A stretch of DNA of 64,000 nt from Limosilactobacillus panis DSM 6035 (GCF_001435935.1 NZ_AZGM01000016.1:1-64000); one strand, 5' to 3'; positions 24,533-34,302 are shown, numbered from the stretch's first letter. Notes: generated by a model from the letters alone, not told the origin. Translations and numbers: made by a program.

Positions 24533-25291
24533 TTAGTCAGGAACGTCCGGGTTCTCGTCCAGCTTGATATCCTGGAGCATCAGCTGCTGTTTTCGGCTCA
24601 ACTTCGCTGACTTGAGGAGGTCCGGCCGGCGGTGGAGGGTCCGCCGCAGGGACTCCTTCATCCGCCATTCCTTAATTTTCTGGTGGTTGCCAGAGGTGAG
24701 GACTTCGGGGACCTTCATCCCCCGGAAGTCAGCTGGTCGGGTGTATTGGGGGTACTCCAAAAGACCATTAGAGAAGGAATCACCCATCGGTGAGGACATG
24801 TTACCTAAGACCCCGGGAACGAAGCGGACCGTAGCGTCAATCATTACCATCGCCGCCAGCTCGCCCCCAGTCAGGACATAGTCACCGAGGGAGGCCTCAT
24901 CGGTCACCAGCTGGCGAATTCGTTCGTCGTAACCCTCGTAGTGACCGCAGATAAAGGTCAGGTGCTCTTCCTGTGACAGCTCCTGGGCGTACTCCTGGTC
25001 AAAGCGCCGACCAGCTGGATCCATCAAGATAACCCGGCCCTTAGGGTACTTACCCGCGTTCTCCTTATCGATTGCCGCCATGGCGTCAAAGATTGGCTGC
25101 GGCTGGAGGAGCATCCCGGCACCCCCACCAAACGGGGCATCGTCAACGTGATTATGTTTATCCGTTGTGTAGTCCCGGAAGTCCGTCACCTTAATATCCA
25201 GGAAGCCACTTTCCTGGGCCTTACCAATGATTGACTCGCCCAGGGTAGCCTGGAACATATCCGGGAACAGGCTCAAAATATCAATTTTCAT
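24533..25291 (-). CDS. trmD: tRNA (guanine37-N1)-methyltransferase
   Basis: Methylates G37 of tRNAs reading CNN codons, using S-adenosylmethionine, to prevent +1 frameshifts. The 252-aa SPOUT enzyme shows [32 protein letters not shown] and L-T-G-G-E-L-A-A, all hallmark parts of the trefoil knot. It starts exactly at the stop codon of rimM (coordinates share 25291), indicating tight translational coupling. Confidence 0.98.
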   Translation of the reverse strand: MKIDILSLFPDMFQATLGESIIGKAQESGFLDIKVTDFRDYTTDKHNHVDDAPFGGGAGMLLQPQPIFDAMAAIDKENAGKYPKGRVILMDPAGRRFDQEYAQELSQEEHLTFICGHYEGYDERIRQLVTDEASLGDYVLTGGELAAMVMIDATVRFVPGVLGNMSSPMGDSFSNGLLEYPQYTRPADFRGMKVPEVLTSGNHQKIKEWRMKESLRRTLHRRPDLLKSAKLSRKQQLMLQDIKLDENPDVPD

Positions 25292-25797
25292 TATTCCAAC
25301 CCCTCCATCAATTCAACCAGGACCTGGTGATTCTCAAGGTCAACCTTCTTAACCACGTCGTCAATCACTGGCAAGAGGAGGTCCGCCTTGTCCGGCCGGT
25401 CCACAACCCAAACGTCATTGGCTCCCGGCGCCATGATTTCCTTAATCGTACCCAGCTCTTCACCTTCCAGGGTCTTTACGGTCAGACCGATGATTTGCCG
25501 GTAATAGTACTGGCCGTCTTCCAAGGGCTGCTGGTCCTTTTCAGTGACCATTAACTCATGGTCCCGAAAGTTCAGAACATCGTTGATGTTGTCATATCCC
25601 GCAAACTTAACTAAAAGGAAGCCCTTATGCTGACGGGCCCTCTCAACGGTTAATTCCAGCGGTTCCTCCTTCATGTCCAGGTAGAGCCGGTGACCCGCCG
25701 CGAACCGTTCCTTCACGAAGTCGGTGGTTGGCATGACCCGGACCTCACCGCGGATGCCGTGGGTATTGACGATTTTTCCAACATTAAAGAAATTCAA
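25291..25797 (-). CDS. rimM: Ribosome maturation factor RimM
   Basis: Assists late 16S rRNA processing and 30S assembly around S19. The protein (168 aa) has the N-terminal RimM barrel ([18 protein letters not shown]) and the C-terminal PRC-barrel ([19 protein letters not shown]). The frame is open further upstream, but the start is set at TTG 25797, because AAGGAGG lies six bases before it and relatives begin here. It overlaps trmD at the stop/start. Confidence 0.95.
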   Translation of the reverse strand: MNFFNVGKIVNTHGIRGEVRVMPTTDFVKERFAAGHRLYLDMKEEPLELTVERARQHKGFLLVKFAGYDNINDVLNFRDHELMVTEKDQQPLEDGQYYYRQIIGLTVKTLEGEELGTIKEIMAPGANDVWVVDRPDKADLLLPVIDDVVKKVDLENHQVLVELMEGLE

Positions 25798-25834
25798 TTT
25801 TTGCCTCCTTATCGTACAAAGTGCAGAAAAGCTG

Positions 25835-25878
25835 AAAGAGGCTGGAGAAAACACAAGGTTTTTCCCCAGCCTCTTTTT
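25835..25878. terminator. Hairpin between khpA and rimM, dispersed hairpin family
   Basis: AAAGAGGCTGGAGAAAA pairs with TTTTTCCCCAGCCTCTTT. T-rich tracts flank both sides. It should attenuate or end the rpsP-khpA transcript before rimM. Confidence 0.65.
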
Positions 25879-25879
25879 A

Positions 25880-26140
25880 TTAGTGACGATGATCATTAAT
25901 CAGTAACCGGACTTTTTTAGAGTTAGAACGCCGAAAACGGGCCCCCTCAACAACGGTACGTAACGCCGCCGCAACATGTCCCTGCCGACCAATCAGCCGA
26001 CCGACATCCCCCGGGTCAACATCAACAATGTACTGATGATAACGGCCACTATCGTCTTGGGTAATGGATAGGGCATCCGGACGGTTTAAAAGTGGGGTTA
26101 CTAAACTACGAATCAGCGCCTCTATATCTGTCTCAGTCAT
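25880..26140 (-). CDS. khpA: KH-domain RNA-binding protein KhpA
   Basis: An 86-aa single KH-domain protein. The KH core with V-G-R-L-I-G-R-Q-G-H (the I-G-x-x-G RNA-binding loop) is central, followed by the helix A-A-L-R-T-V-V. In streptococci and lactobacilli KhpA pairs with KhpB (EloR/Jag) and affects cell elongation and division through RNA binding. It lies in its conserved position right after rpsP, 12 nt downstream, and is followed by a hairpin. Confidence 0.93.
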   Translation of the reverse strand: MTETDIEALIRSLVTPLLNRPDALSITQDDSGRYHQYIVDVDPGDVGRLIGRQGHVAAALRTVVEGARFRRSNSKKVRLLINDHRH

Positions 26141-26152
26141 GATAACTCATCA

Positions 26153-26428
26153 CTACTTCTTTGCGTACTTAGCTTCGTGGTACTTCTTCATAACGCCAGC
26201 CTTTTGAAGCATGTTACGAACAGTGTCGGATGGTTGGGCACCCTTTTGAAGCCAATCCATAACAGCGTCTTCATCAAACTTGACTTCCTTAGGAGTAGTC
26301 AATGGGTTGTAAGTACCTAAAGCAGTAATGAAACGACCGTCACGTGGTGAACGTGAGTCGGCAACAACGATCCGGTAGAATGGACGCTTCTTAGAACCCA
26401 TACGCTTTAAACGAATTTTAACAGACAT
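26153..26428 (-). CDS. rpsP: 30S ribosomal protein S16
   Basis: A 91-aa S16 with the family start [20 protein letters not shown] and the R-S-P-R-D-G-R-F-I motif. It is needed for 30S body assembly. First gene of the rpsP-khpA transcript, with its own promoter and a GGAGGTG ribosome binding site. Confidence 0.98.
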   Translation of the reverse strand: MSVKIRLKRMGSKKRPFYRIVVADSRSPRDGRFITALGTYNPLTTPKEVKFDEDAVMDWLQKGAQPSDTVRNMLQKAGVMKKYHEAKYAKK

Positions 26429-26462
26429 TTTTGCACCTCCATGAATTCTTTTAACAGGTAAT

Positions 26463-26491
26463 AATATACCAGTCTTAGAAGAGAATGTAAA
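26463..26491 (-). promoter_or_regulatory. rpsP promoter
   Basis: On the minus strand TTTACA (26491-26486) and TATATT (26468-26463) are spaced by 17 bp, about 35 nt before the rpsP start codon. Confidence 0.65.
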
Positions 26492-26514
26492 GTAGTTTTT
26501 CTTGACAGTCTAAA

Positions 26515-27963
26515 TTATTTTCTCTTCTTGCGGAGCTTGCGCAGTTTCTTGATCTGCTTGGCCTTGTCCTTCTTCATCTTCCGCGCCATCCGGTTCATTG
26601 CCATCTGGCCCATCTTACCACCAGGCATCTGGCCACCAAACATATTCTGCATACCACTCATATTGCCATTCGTGACCTGCTTCATCATCTTCTTCATCTG
26701 GTTAAACTGCTTGATCATCCGGTTAACTTCCACAATTGGCCGCCCCGCACCAGCAGCTAACCGCCGGCGCCGGCTGGGGTTCATCAAATCAGGGTTCTCC
26801 CGCTCTTCAGGCGTCATTGAGAGAATAATTGCCTTGATGTGGGCAAACTGCTTTGGATCAATATTAATATTCTTCAATGCGGGGTTGTTCGCCATTCCCG
26901 GCATCATCTTAATAATATTTTCAATCGGCCCCATCTTGGTTACCTGGTCTAATTGAGCGAGGAAGTCATTGTAGTCAAAGGTATTTTCCCGCATCTTATC
27001 CATGGTTTCCTGGGCCTGCTCTTCGTCAAAGTTCTTCTGGGCCTTTTCAATCAGGGTCATCATGTCCCCCATGCCCAGGATCCGCGAAGCCATTCGGTCA
27101 GGGTGGAAGACGTCCAGGTCTTCCATCTTTTCCCCTTCACCGACGAACTTAATTGGCTTCCCAGTGACCGCCCGGATTGACATGGCAGCCCCACCACGGG
27201 TGTCCCCATCTAACTTGGTCAGGACAACCCCGGTGATATCGAGCTTATCGTCAAATCCTTCGGCGGTGTTGACTGCATTTTGCCCGGTCATCGAGTCGAT
27301 TACCAGGAGAATTTCGTTCGGGTTGACCAGCTTCTTGATGTTGGCCAATTCGTCCATCAGCTGTTCATCAATCTGCAGGCGCCCGGCCGTATCGATGATC
27401 ACGTAGTCATTATGGTTCTTCTTGGCAACTTCCATCCCCTCGCGGACAATCTCCACGGGGTCAACGTCCGTCCCCTTCTCAAAGACCGGCACGTCGATCT
27501 TCGATGCCACCTGTTGCAGCTGGGTGATGGCGGCTGGCCGATAGACGTCGGCCGCGATGAACAGTGGCCGGGCGTGGTCCTCGTTCTTTAGGCGCAGGGC
27601 TAACTTCCCCGCGGTGGTCGTTTTACCGGCCCCTTGGAGTCCGACCATCATAATAACGGTTGGGATATGCTTGGCCTTGTTTAGGGGAACGGCTTCTTCC
27701 CCCATCAGCTTAGTCAATTCCTCGTTAACAATCTTGACGATTTGCTGGGCAGGGTTCAACCCCTTCAGTACTTCGGCTCCAGCAGCTTTTTCCCGGACTA
27801 TCTTTACAAAGTTCTTGACGACCTTAAAGTTAACGTCGGCTTCCAGGAGGGCGAGGCGAATTTCCCGCATCGTTTCCCGGAGGTCCGCTTCCGTGACCTT
27901 AGGTTTGCGCCGTAGTTTTTCCATAGCCTTTTGCAGGCGCTCAGTTAATCCTTCAAATGCCAT
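26515..27963 (-). CDS. ffh: Signal recognition particle protein Ffh (SRP54)
   Basis: GTPase that binds signal sequences of nascent membrane proteins and, with 4.5S RNA, hands the ribosome to FtsY. The 482-aa protein has the N domain, the G domain with P-loop G-L-Q-G-A-G-K-T-T (about 108-116), D-T-A-G-R and T-K-L-D-G-D-T-R-G-G, and the methionine-rich M domain from about 330, ending in a very basic K-K-L-R-K-L-R-K-K-R tail. It follows ylxM by 3 nt in the conserved ftsY-ylxM-ffh set. Confidence 0.98.
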   Translation of the reverse strand: MAFEGLTERLQKAMEKLRRKPKVTEADLRETMREIRLALLEADVNFKVVKNFVKIVREKAAGAEVLKGLNPAQQIVKIVNEELTKLMGEEAVPLNKAKHIPTVIMMVGLQGAGKTTTAGKLALRLKNEDHARPLFIAADVYRPAAITQLQQVASKIDVPVFEKGTDVDPVEIVREGMEVAKKNHNDYVIIDTAGRLQIDEQLMDELANIKKLVNPNEILLVIDSMTGQNAVNTAEGFDDKLDITGVVLTKLDGDTRGGAAMSIRAVTGKPIKFVGEGEKMEDLDVFHPDRMASRILGMGDMMTLIEKAQKNFDEEQAQETMDKMRENTFDYNDFLAQLDQVTKMGPIENIIKMMPGMANNPALKNINIDPKQFAHIKAIILSMTPEERENPDLMNPSRRRRLAAGAGRPIVEVNRMIKQFNQMKKMMKQVTNGNMSGMQNMFGGQMPGGKMGQMAMNRMARKMKKDKAKQIKKLRKLRKKRK

Positions 27964-27966
27964 TGT

Positions 27967-28308
27967 TTATTCTTCCTCCAAACTTTCCAAATGGCCAACC
28001 AAGTTGTTCAGCTTGGTATCGTCTGGGTAGTGGGTACGAACGTAATTTTGAATCTCGTCCGCCTGCTTGTTGCGCGCCTGAAACTCGGCGTAAAGGTGCA
28101 ATTTGGCTTCGTAGTCTTCCAAAATGTTCTCTGTCCGCTTGATATTATCATAAACCGCCTGGCGACTCACGTGAAAGTTCTCGGCAATCTCGCCGAGAGA
28201 ATAATCATCCCCATAATAGAGCTCCAAGTAGTCGTTTTGCTTCTTGGTCAAGAGCGGCTGGTAAAACTCAAAGAGGGAGTTGATCCGGTAGTTCTTTTCA
28301 ATTTCCAT
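27967..28308 (-). CDS. ylxM: YlxM (UPF0122), SRP-associated DNA/RNA-binding protein
   Basis: A 113-aa helical protein with a sigma-region-4-like helix-turn-helix ([20 protein letters not shown], about residues 36-55) and a coiled C terminus. YlxM proteins accompany ffh throughout Bacillota and bind components of the SRP pathway, enhancing its GTPase cycle in streptococci. Spacing of 12 nt to ftsY and 3 nt to ffh indicates a single operon. Confidence 0.95.
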   Translation of the reverse strand: MEIEKNYRINSLFEFYQPLLTKKQNDYLELYYGDDYSLGEIAENFHVSRQAVYDNIKRTENILEDYEAKLHLYAEFQARNKQADEIQNYVRTHYPDDTKLNNLVGHLESLEEE

Positions 28309-28320
28309 CGCGGTATCTCC

Positions 28321-29856
28321 CTAGTCGACTTCAACCAGGCCCTTGAAGAGGCCGTAAACAAAGTCACTGGCGTTAAACTTCTGCAAGTCATCGACCTTTT
28401 CACCAAGGCCCACGTACTTGACGGGCAGGTGGAGTTCGTTCCGGATTGCCAGGACAATCCCCCCACGAGCCGTCCCGTCGAGCTTGGTCAGGACAATTCC
28501 CGTGACGTCGGTACTCTGCTTGAAGAGTTTAGCCTGGTTGAGGGCGTTTTGCCCCGTCGTGGCGTCTAAGACCAGCAGGACTTCATGGGGCGCGTCCGGA
28601 ATCTCCCGGGTCAGAATCCGCTTCATCTTGGCCAGCTCGTTCATCAGGTTGACCTTGTTCTGCAGCCGACCAGCCGTATCAACGAAGAGGATGTTATAGT
28701 CCTCCTTCTTCGCCTTTTGGACTGCATCGAAAACAACCGCCGCCGGGTCGCCGTTCTCTGGTCCGGTGACAATGTCGATACCGTCCCGCTTAGCCCAGAC
28801 ATCCAGCTGTTCCGTAGCTCCGGCCCGAAATGTGTCGGCGGCCGCCAGCAGGACCTTCTTACCCTGCTTTTTGAAGAGAGCCGCCATCTTCCCGATGGTG
28901 GTCGTTTTGCCGGCCCCGTTGACGCCGACAAACATAATCACGGTTGGGCCTTCCTTAGCCATCTGCAGGTCTGGGTTTTCGTCCTTCCCGGCCTCGTCGT
29001 AGAGATCGACCATCTTTTCGATGATGACGTTAGAAACGTCCTGCTTGCTCTTGGCGTTCTCCAGCTTAACCTCTTCGCGGAGCTCGTCGCTGAGCTTCAT
29101 CGCCATGTCGTAACCGACATCGGATTCAATCAGCATGTCCTCCAGGTCGTCAAAGAAATCTTCATCGACGTGGCGGAAGTTAGCCAAGAAACGGTTCAGC
29201 CGGGCACCAAAACCGGTCCGTGACTTCTCCAATCCCTTGTCATACTTTTTCTCTGTCCTGTCTTCCGTATCCGCTGCCGGGGCCTCACTTGCCGCCGGTT
29301 CGGGCGTTGTCGGTTGAGTTGGTGCAACGCTGGCCGGTGCCGGCTCGGTAGTACTTGTCGATGCCGGAGTGGTTGGGGCCGCACTGGCAGATTTTGGCTC
29401 GGTTACGCTCGTCGATGCTGGGGCAGTCGACTGGACACTGGTAGATACCGGTTCAGTAGGCGCAGTCTCGCTAGCAGACACTGGTTCTTCACGCGGTGCG
29501 GTTGGGGCCGCACTCACTGCTGGTTCCGGTGTCGTTGGTTCGGCACTGCGGGCCTTAGTTGGCTGTGGCTGCTCACTAGCCACACTGCTTGGCGCGGTCG
29601 TCGACTGGGTCGATTCTGGAGCTGTTGTTGGCTCAGTGGGTGCTGAAGTGGTTTGTGTTGTTTGGGCCGCTGATTCCTCTTCGGCAGGCGTCGGTTGCGT
29701 TTCCGCAGGTGCCGGCGTCGTTGGTTGGGCCGCCTCGCTAGTGGGGCTCGTTGGCTGGGCACTAGCCGCTGATACTGGTGTGGTTGGGGCGCTAGTGGCC
29801 GCTGATTCTTCCTGTTTTTTCTTTTTATGACGGCGGAAAATATCAAATAATCCCAT
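28321..29856 (-). CDS. ftsY: SRP receptor FtsY with a long Thr/Pro/Ala/Ser-rich N-terminal region
   Basis: Membrane-associated SRP receptor GTPase that docks Ffh-bound ribosomes. The NG domain fills about residues 205-511: N-domain helices (F-L-A-N-F-R-H-V-D-E-D-F-F-D-D-L), P-loop G-V-N-G-A-G-K-T-T, D-T-A-G-R, and T-K-L-D-G-T-A-R-G-G. Before it lies a basic start (FDIFRRHKKKKQEE) and then about 180 residues of T, P, A, S, Q and E in imperfect repeats such as P-A-S-T-S-V-T-E-P and P-A-S-T-S-T-T-E-P. The usual A domain of FtsY is shorter and more acidic. At 511 aa the protein is well above the common 310-420 aa of Bacillota. Confidence 0.97.
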   Translation of the reverse strand: MGLFDIFRRHKKKKQEESAATSAPTTPVSAASAQPTSPTSEAAQPTTPAPAETQPTPAEEESAAQTTQTTSAPTEPTTAPESTQSTTAPSSVASEQPQPTKARSAEPTTPEPAVSAAPTAPREEPVSASETAPTEPVSTSVQSTAPASTSVTEPKSASAAPTTPASTSTTEPAPASVAPTQPTTPEPAASEAPAADTEDRTEKKYDKGLEKSRTGFGARLNRFLANFRHVDEDFFDDLEDMLIESDVGYDMAMKLSDELREEVKLENAKSKQDVSNVIIEKMVDLYDEAGKDENPDLQMAKEGPTVIMFVGVNGAGKTTTIGKMAALFKKQGKKVLLAAADTFRAGATEQLDVWAKRDGIDIVTGPENGDPAAVVFDAVQKAKKEDYNILFVDTAGRLQNKVNLMNELAKMKRILTREIPDAPHEVLLVLDATTGQNALNQAKLFKQSTDVTGIVLTKLDGTARGGIVLAIRNELHLPVKYVGLGEKVDDLQKFNASDFVYGLFKGLVEVD

Positions 29857-29858
29857 GA

Positions 29859-32800
29859 CTATTCCTCCTTGTTTTCTTCATTCAAATTTTCAACGACATC
29901 AACGGAGACCATTTTGGAGACCCCGGATTCCTGCATGGTGACCCCATATAAAACGTTAGCCCCCATCATTGTTCCCTTTCGGTGGGTAATAACGATGAAC
30001 TGTGGCCCTGTCTTGCCGAAGCGGTTGAGATAGTTGGCAAAGCGCTGCACATTGACCTCATCAAGTGCCGCTTCCGGTTCATCCAGGATGGCAAACGGCA
30101 CCGGCCGAACCTTCAAAATTGCAAACAAGAGGGTGATTGCGGTCAGGGCCCGTTCCCCACCGGAAAGCAAGTTCATGTGTTGGTTCTTCTTGCCTGGTGG
30201 CTGGGCCATAATGTCGACCCCCGTGTTCAAGAGATCGTGATGGTCGGTCAAGACCAGCTTGGCCTGGCCGCCCGCAAAGATCTGCTGGAAGGTCTCATTA
30301 AAGGCCGCCGAGACCTTTTTAAAAGTTTCGGTAAAGCGCTGCTCGACCTGGCCGTCCATCTCGGCCATCGTTTGTTGGAGTTGGTCGCGAGACTCCAGGA
30401 GGTCGGTCTGCTGCCCTTTCAGGAAATCATACCGCTCCTTAACCCGGTCATACTCTTCAATTGAACTGACATTGACTTCGCCCAGTTCGGCAATTCCCCG
30501 CCGTAAAAGCTTCAAGCGGATTGCCAGCTGAGAATCGCTGATCTCCTTGTCAACCTTTTGGCGGGCCGCGTCAATTGTCATTGAATAGTTATCGTTCAGG
30601 CGGTTAAGCAGCTGGTCAATCTTGCCCTCACTGCGAACCCGTCGTTCGTTTAAGTCATTTAAGTCATCCTTGGCCGCCCGCTCGAGTTCTTGGAGACGCT
30701 GGTGGTCATTTTCGGCCGCCGCCACCTGGTCCTCGACCTGGCTGACCTGCCGGTTTAAGTCCTTTAGCTGGGCCTGGTGGGCCATTAGCTTCTTCTTAGC
30801 CATTGCCAGGGCCGCCGCCGTAGACTCCGTAGTATCATCTGCCGATTGGAGTTCCCGGGCGAGCTGGTCGCGTTGGTTGCGGAGCTGTTCAGCCGCTGCG
30901 TTCAGTTCGGCCAGCTGGTGGTCAAAATTCTGCTTTTGCCGGTCATACTGCTGACTGCGTTCCTTGGCCACCGCGAGCCACTGTCTGAGCTGGTGAATCC
31001 GCTCGCTCTGGCTATCGGCGTCTGTCTGAAGAGCCCGAATCTGCTGGTTAACCTCTTGGGTATCCGCTTGGACCTGGGCCAACTGCTGGTCAGTGGTCTT
31101 CTGGGCTGCCTGGTTATCGGCCAAGGCGGACTGGAAGTCCTGGTGTTGGTCATCTTGGAGGGCAAACTGACGCTTCAAGGTGCTAATCTGACTTTCAATT
31201 TCCGCCCGTTGGTCTTCTAAGATTCTGGATTGCCCCTGGGCATCTTGTAGTTGACCCTGGTAACTGTGCAGCTTCTCCTGGAGGGCGGTTACCTGGGCCT
31301 GCCACCGCTGGTGGGAGGCCTGTAAAGCCGCCACCCGCTTTTCTAATTGTTTAGCCTGGTCCTGCTGGCGCTTCAAGAGGGCATCTAGTTTCTTACCCGA
31401 TTGCCTCTGACTCAGCAGACCGTGTTGGTGGTGGCGGTTCGCTCCACCGGTCATTGCCCCGCTAGCGTTGATTAGCTGGCCATCCAGGGTGACTACCCGT
31501 AACTGATGGTGACCAGCCCGGGCCACCGCCGTAGCATGGTCAAGGTTATCCACGATGACCGTGTTGGCTAAGAGGTGATTAACGATGATCTGGTAGCGGT
31601 TTTCGTACTTGATCAGGTCGGTTGCCCGGCCAATGTAGCCTGGCAAGTTAACCACCGTCGGGTTGACCATCACCGGCTGCCGAGAGCTCAGAGTATTCAA
31701 CGGCAGGATGGTCACCCGGCCAGCCCGCTTGTTAATCAAGTAGTGGATGATTTGCTTTCCCATTGTCTGACTGTCAACCACCAGCTGCTGGAGCTGGCCG
31801 CCAAGGACGGTTTCAATCGCCGTCGTCAGCTTGGCCGGCACCTCAACCAGCTCACTGACCGCCCCGGCAAGGCCTGGGAACTGCTGGCGGTTTTTCAGAA
31901 CCGCCTGGACGCCCCGGTAGTAGCCGGCATACTCTTCCTCCATTGCCCGGAAGTTCCTGATCTGGGATTCGGTCGAATGGGCATCTCCGAGGGCCTGGTA
32001 CCACTGCCGCTGGGTCTCCTGATATTGGTTCGTCAGGTCGGCTAATTTCTGCTGGGTATCAGCTAGTTTTGCCTGGCAGTCCTTAACTTTGGCCGTCAAT
32101 TGGTCAATTTTGTCCTGGGCCAACTGTCCCCGCTTTTCCAGTGCCGCGTGCTTCTCCTGTCTAGTGGCCAGGTCAGCATTGCTCTGCTTTTCCTGGCTCA
32201 AACGCTGCTGGTGACCCTGCTTCAGGAAGTTTTCCTGGTTGTGGAGAGTCGTCTGCTTCTGGAGGAGGTTAATCTGCTGGTCGCGCAAGTGATTAAGGCG
32301 GCCCTGGAGCTTAGCAATCTGCTCCTGGCCAGTCAGTCGTTCGGCATCCGCCAGGTCCGTCTGGTGGCTTTCCATAGCCGCCTGGTGGCTGGCTTCTTGC
32401 TTCTTGAGGTCTGCTAGCTGGTCCTGGATTGAACTAGCAGCAACCTTATTCTTGGCTAGCTGGTCCTGGAGGCGGTCGCGCTCACGTTGCTGCTGTTGAT
32501 GCTTGACTGTGGAGACCGACTGCTTGCTATTGTAGCCGGCAATCAGCTCGGTCTGCCGAAGAATTGCCTGCTGGAGGCGGTCCTTCTCGTTCAAAAGGTC
32601 CGCCCGCTGCTTCTTCAGTTTCGTCAGCTTACTGGCGGCCACTTTGGCCTGGTCTTGGTACTGATTGGCCAACCGTTTCGCCTGGGCAACCTTGCCCGTC
32701 GTGGCCGTCAGTTGCTCGTGCACGCGATCATAGCTGCGGACCAGCTGGGTGCGGTCAAACAGGTCCAGCTGCTTTTTCTGCTCAAGATAATCCTTCGCCA

Positions 32801-33431
32801 GGGCACTCTGGTCAGCAAGGGGCTCCAACTGACTATTTAGCTCGCTGATAATGTCATTGACCCGGTTAAGGTTATCCATCGTAGCGGACAGCCGCTTTTC
32901 GGCAGTTTCCTTATTTTTCCGGTACTTGGCAACTCCGGCGACCGCCTCGATGATGGCCCGCCTGTCAGCTGGTTTCCCGTTGAAGACCGCTTCGATTCGG
33001 CCCTGGGAGATGATGGAAAATGACTCCCGACCCAGACCCGAATCAATAAAGAGGTCGACAATATCTTTTAAGCGGACCTTTTGCCCGTTAATCAGGTACT
33101 CACTGTCTCCATTACGGTAAAGCTTCCGGGTAATTGTCAGCTCGGTAAAGTTACTGGCCAGGTAGTGGTCGCTGTTATCAAAGGTAATGGAAACCAGAGC
33201 CCGATTCAGCGGAGCCCGGTCAGTCGAACCGTTGAAAATCACGTCGGCCATCTTATCCCCACGAAGATGGCGGGCCGACTGTTCACCCATCACCCAGCGA
33301 ATGGCTTCGATGATATTGCTCTTTCCACTACCGTTGGGGCCAACAATCCCCGTCATTCCTTCTTCAAATTTAATCGTGGTTTTGTGCGCAAATGATTTAA
33401 AACCATCTAAAGTTAACGACAATAATTGCAT
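29859..33431 (-). CDS. smc: Chromosome segregation ATPase SMC
   Basis: Core of the bacterial condensin complex with ScpA/ScpB, organising the chromosome. The 1190-aa protein has an N-terminal Walker A G-P-N-G-S-G-K-S-N (31-39), two long coiled coils rich in Gln, Leu and Ala, a hinge domain at about 500-670 (G-Y-I-G-R-A-T-D-L-I plus a G-A-M-T-G-G motif), the ABC signature L-L-S-G-G-E-R-A-L-T and Walker B A-I-L-D-E-P-E-A-A-L-D at the C terminus. It lies 2 nt before ftsY and 18 nt after rnc, as is standard in Bacillota. Confidence 0.98.
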   Translation of the reverse strand: MQLLSLTLDGFKSFAHKTTIKFEEGMTGIVGPNGSGKSNIIEAIRWVMGEQSARHLRGDKMADVIFNGSTDRAPLNRALVSITFDNSDHYLASNFTELTITRKLYRNGDSEYLINGQKVRLKDIVDLFIDSGLGRESFSIISQGRIEAVFNGKPADRRAIIEAVAGVAKYRKNKETAEKRLSATMDNLNRVNDIISELNSQLEPLADQSALAKDYLEQKKQLDLFDRTQLVRSYDRVHEQLTATTGKVAQAKRLANQYQDQAKVAASKLTKLKKQRADLLNEKDRLQQAILRQTELIAGYNSKQSVSTVKHQQQQRERDRLQDQLAKNKVAASSIQDQLADLKKQEASHQAAMESHQTDLADAERLTGQEQIAKLQGRLNHLRDQQINLLQKQTTLHNQENFLKQGHQQRLSQEKQSNADLATRQEKHAALEKRGQLAQDKIDQLTAKVKDCQAKLADTQQKLADLTNQYQETQRQWYQALGDAHSTESQIRNFRAMEEEYAGYYRGVQAVLKNRQQFPGLAGAVSELVEVPAKLTTAIETVLGGQLQQLVVDSQTMGKQIIHYLINKRAGRVTILPLNTLSSRQPVMVNPTVVNLPGYIGRATDLIKYENRYQIIVNHLLANTVIVDNLDHATAVARAGHHQLRVVTLDGQLINASGAMTGGANRHHQHGLLSQRQSGKKLDALLKRQQDQAKQLEKRVAALQASHQRWQAQVTALQEKLHSYQGQLQDAQGQSRILEDQRAEIESQISTLKRQFALQDDQHQDFQSALADNQAAQKTTDQQLAQVQADTQEVNQQIRALQTDADSQSERIHQLRQWLAVAKERSQQYDRQKQNFDHQLAELNAAAEQLRNQRDQLARELQSADDTTESTAAALAMAKKKLMAHQAQLKDLNRQVSQVEDQVAAAENDHQRLQELERAAKDDLNDLNERRVRSEGKIDQLLNRLNDNYSMTIDAARQKVDKEISDSQLAIRLKLLRRGIAELGEVNVSSIEEYDRVKERYDFLKGQQTDLLESRDQLQQTMAEMDGQVEQRFTETFKKVSAAFNETFQQIFAGGQAKLVLTDHHDLLNTGVDIMAQPPGKKNQHMNLLSGGERALTAITLLFAILKVRPVPFAILDEPEAALDEVNVQRFANYLNRFGKTGPQFIVITHRKGTMMGANVLYGVTMQESGVSKMVSVDVVENLNEENKEE

Positions 33432-33449
33432 GCTTATCTTCTCTCAACG

Positions 33450-34148
33450 TTACTTCGTAGTGCGGAGCTTTACCAACGCCTTCTTCGCCGCCTGCATCTC
33501 TGCCTGCTTCTTCGAGGACCCGCGCCCTTCAGCAATGACCTTGCCATCTGCTGAAACATTAACGTGGAACTGTGGATCGTTTTCCGTCCCCTGTTCATCC
33601 AGGAGGTGGTATTCAATCAAGACATCCCCATCGCGTTGTAGGAATTCCTGGAGACTGGTTTTGGCATCAACGGCATGGTCAAACCAACCCATGTCAAGCT
33701 TTGGAAAGATCACCCGGTGAACAAACTTCTCCACGGCTGGCCGCCCCTGGTCAAGGTAGAGGGCACCAACGAATGATTCAAAGATGTCACAGAGAAGGCC
33801 CGGACGCTGACGAGCACCTGCCATCTCCTCCCCGTGCCCCAAACGGATATACTGGTCAAAGTGGCACTCCTTGGCAAATTTAGAGAAGCTATCTTCGCAG
33901 ACCATCGCCGCCCGCAGACGGGTCAGCTTTCCCTGGGGTAGTTGGGGGTAACGCTTATAGATGTATTCAGAGACAATTAATTCCAACACGGCATCGCCAA
34001 GAAATTCGATCCGTTCGTAAAACTTCAGGTGCTGGTTGGGGTGTTCATTAACGTAGGAAGCCTGGGTAAAGGCTTCTGCTAATAAACTCGGGTCAGCAAA
34101 GTGAATATCAAATTCCTTGGCCAAGTAATCTTGCAGTTCGTTAATCAT
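33450..34148 (-). CDS. rnc: Ribonuclease III
   Basis: Cleaves double-stranded RNA in rRNA processing and mRNA turnover. The 232-aa protein has the catalytic signature E-R-I-E-F-L-G-D-A-V-L-E-L (45-57) and a C-terminal double-stranded RNA-binding domain from about residue 158 (S-L-Q-E-F-L-Q, ending in K-K-Q-A-E-M-Q-A-A-K-K-A-L). First gene of the rnc-smc-ftsY-ylxM-ffh row. A TATAAT-like element is visible about 50 bp upstream, but without a clear -35. Confidence 0.98.
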   Translation of the reverse strand: MINELQDYLAKEFDIHFADPSLLAEAFTQASYVNEHPNQHLKFYERIEFLGDAVLELIVSEYIYKRYPQLPQGKLTRLRAAMVCEDSFSKFAKECHFDQYIRLGHGEEMAGARQRPGLLCDIFESFVGALYLDQGRPAVEKFVHRVIFPKLDMGWFDHAVDAKTSLQEFLQRDGDVLIEYHLLDEQGTENDPQFHVNVSADGKVIAEGRGSSKKQAEMQAAKKALVKLRTTK

Positions 34149-34235
34149 AAACCTATTCCTTTCTTATCTTTCATTAAAATATTGATTCTTTCCTATTATA
34201 CTAGACAAGTCTTTTCCTGCGCAGCCTTTTTCTAA

Positions 34236-34290
34236 AAGAAGCTGGGGAAAAAACACTAGAAACGCGCTTTTCCCCCGCAATTACTGCCTA
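34236..34290. repeat. Dispersed-family hairpin between acpP and rnc
   Basis: GGGGAAAA-type arms at 34242-34250 and 34290-34281 pair around a loop, matching the sequence style of the hairpins at 25835 and 41081 but with a longer, less perfect loop. Confidence 0.45.
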
Positions 34291-34302
34291 ATATTCAAGA
34301 AT

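Noticed and set aside
25798-25896. N-terminal extension of RimM
   Set aside because: The frame is open, but the extension spans a terminator hairpin, and a TTG with a good ribosome binding site at 25797 matches family length.
29260-29820. Repetitive DNA that might suggest a CRISPR-like array
   Set aside because: Units are irregular, short and in frame, coding for Thr/Pro/Ala/Ser repeats of FtsY; no spacer structure.
29369-29830. Plus-strand open frame of Ala/Gly/Val-rich repeats opposite ftsY
   Set aside because: It is the mirror of the low-complexity Thr/Pro/Ala region of ftsY; the composition explains the open frame.
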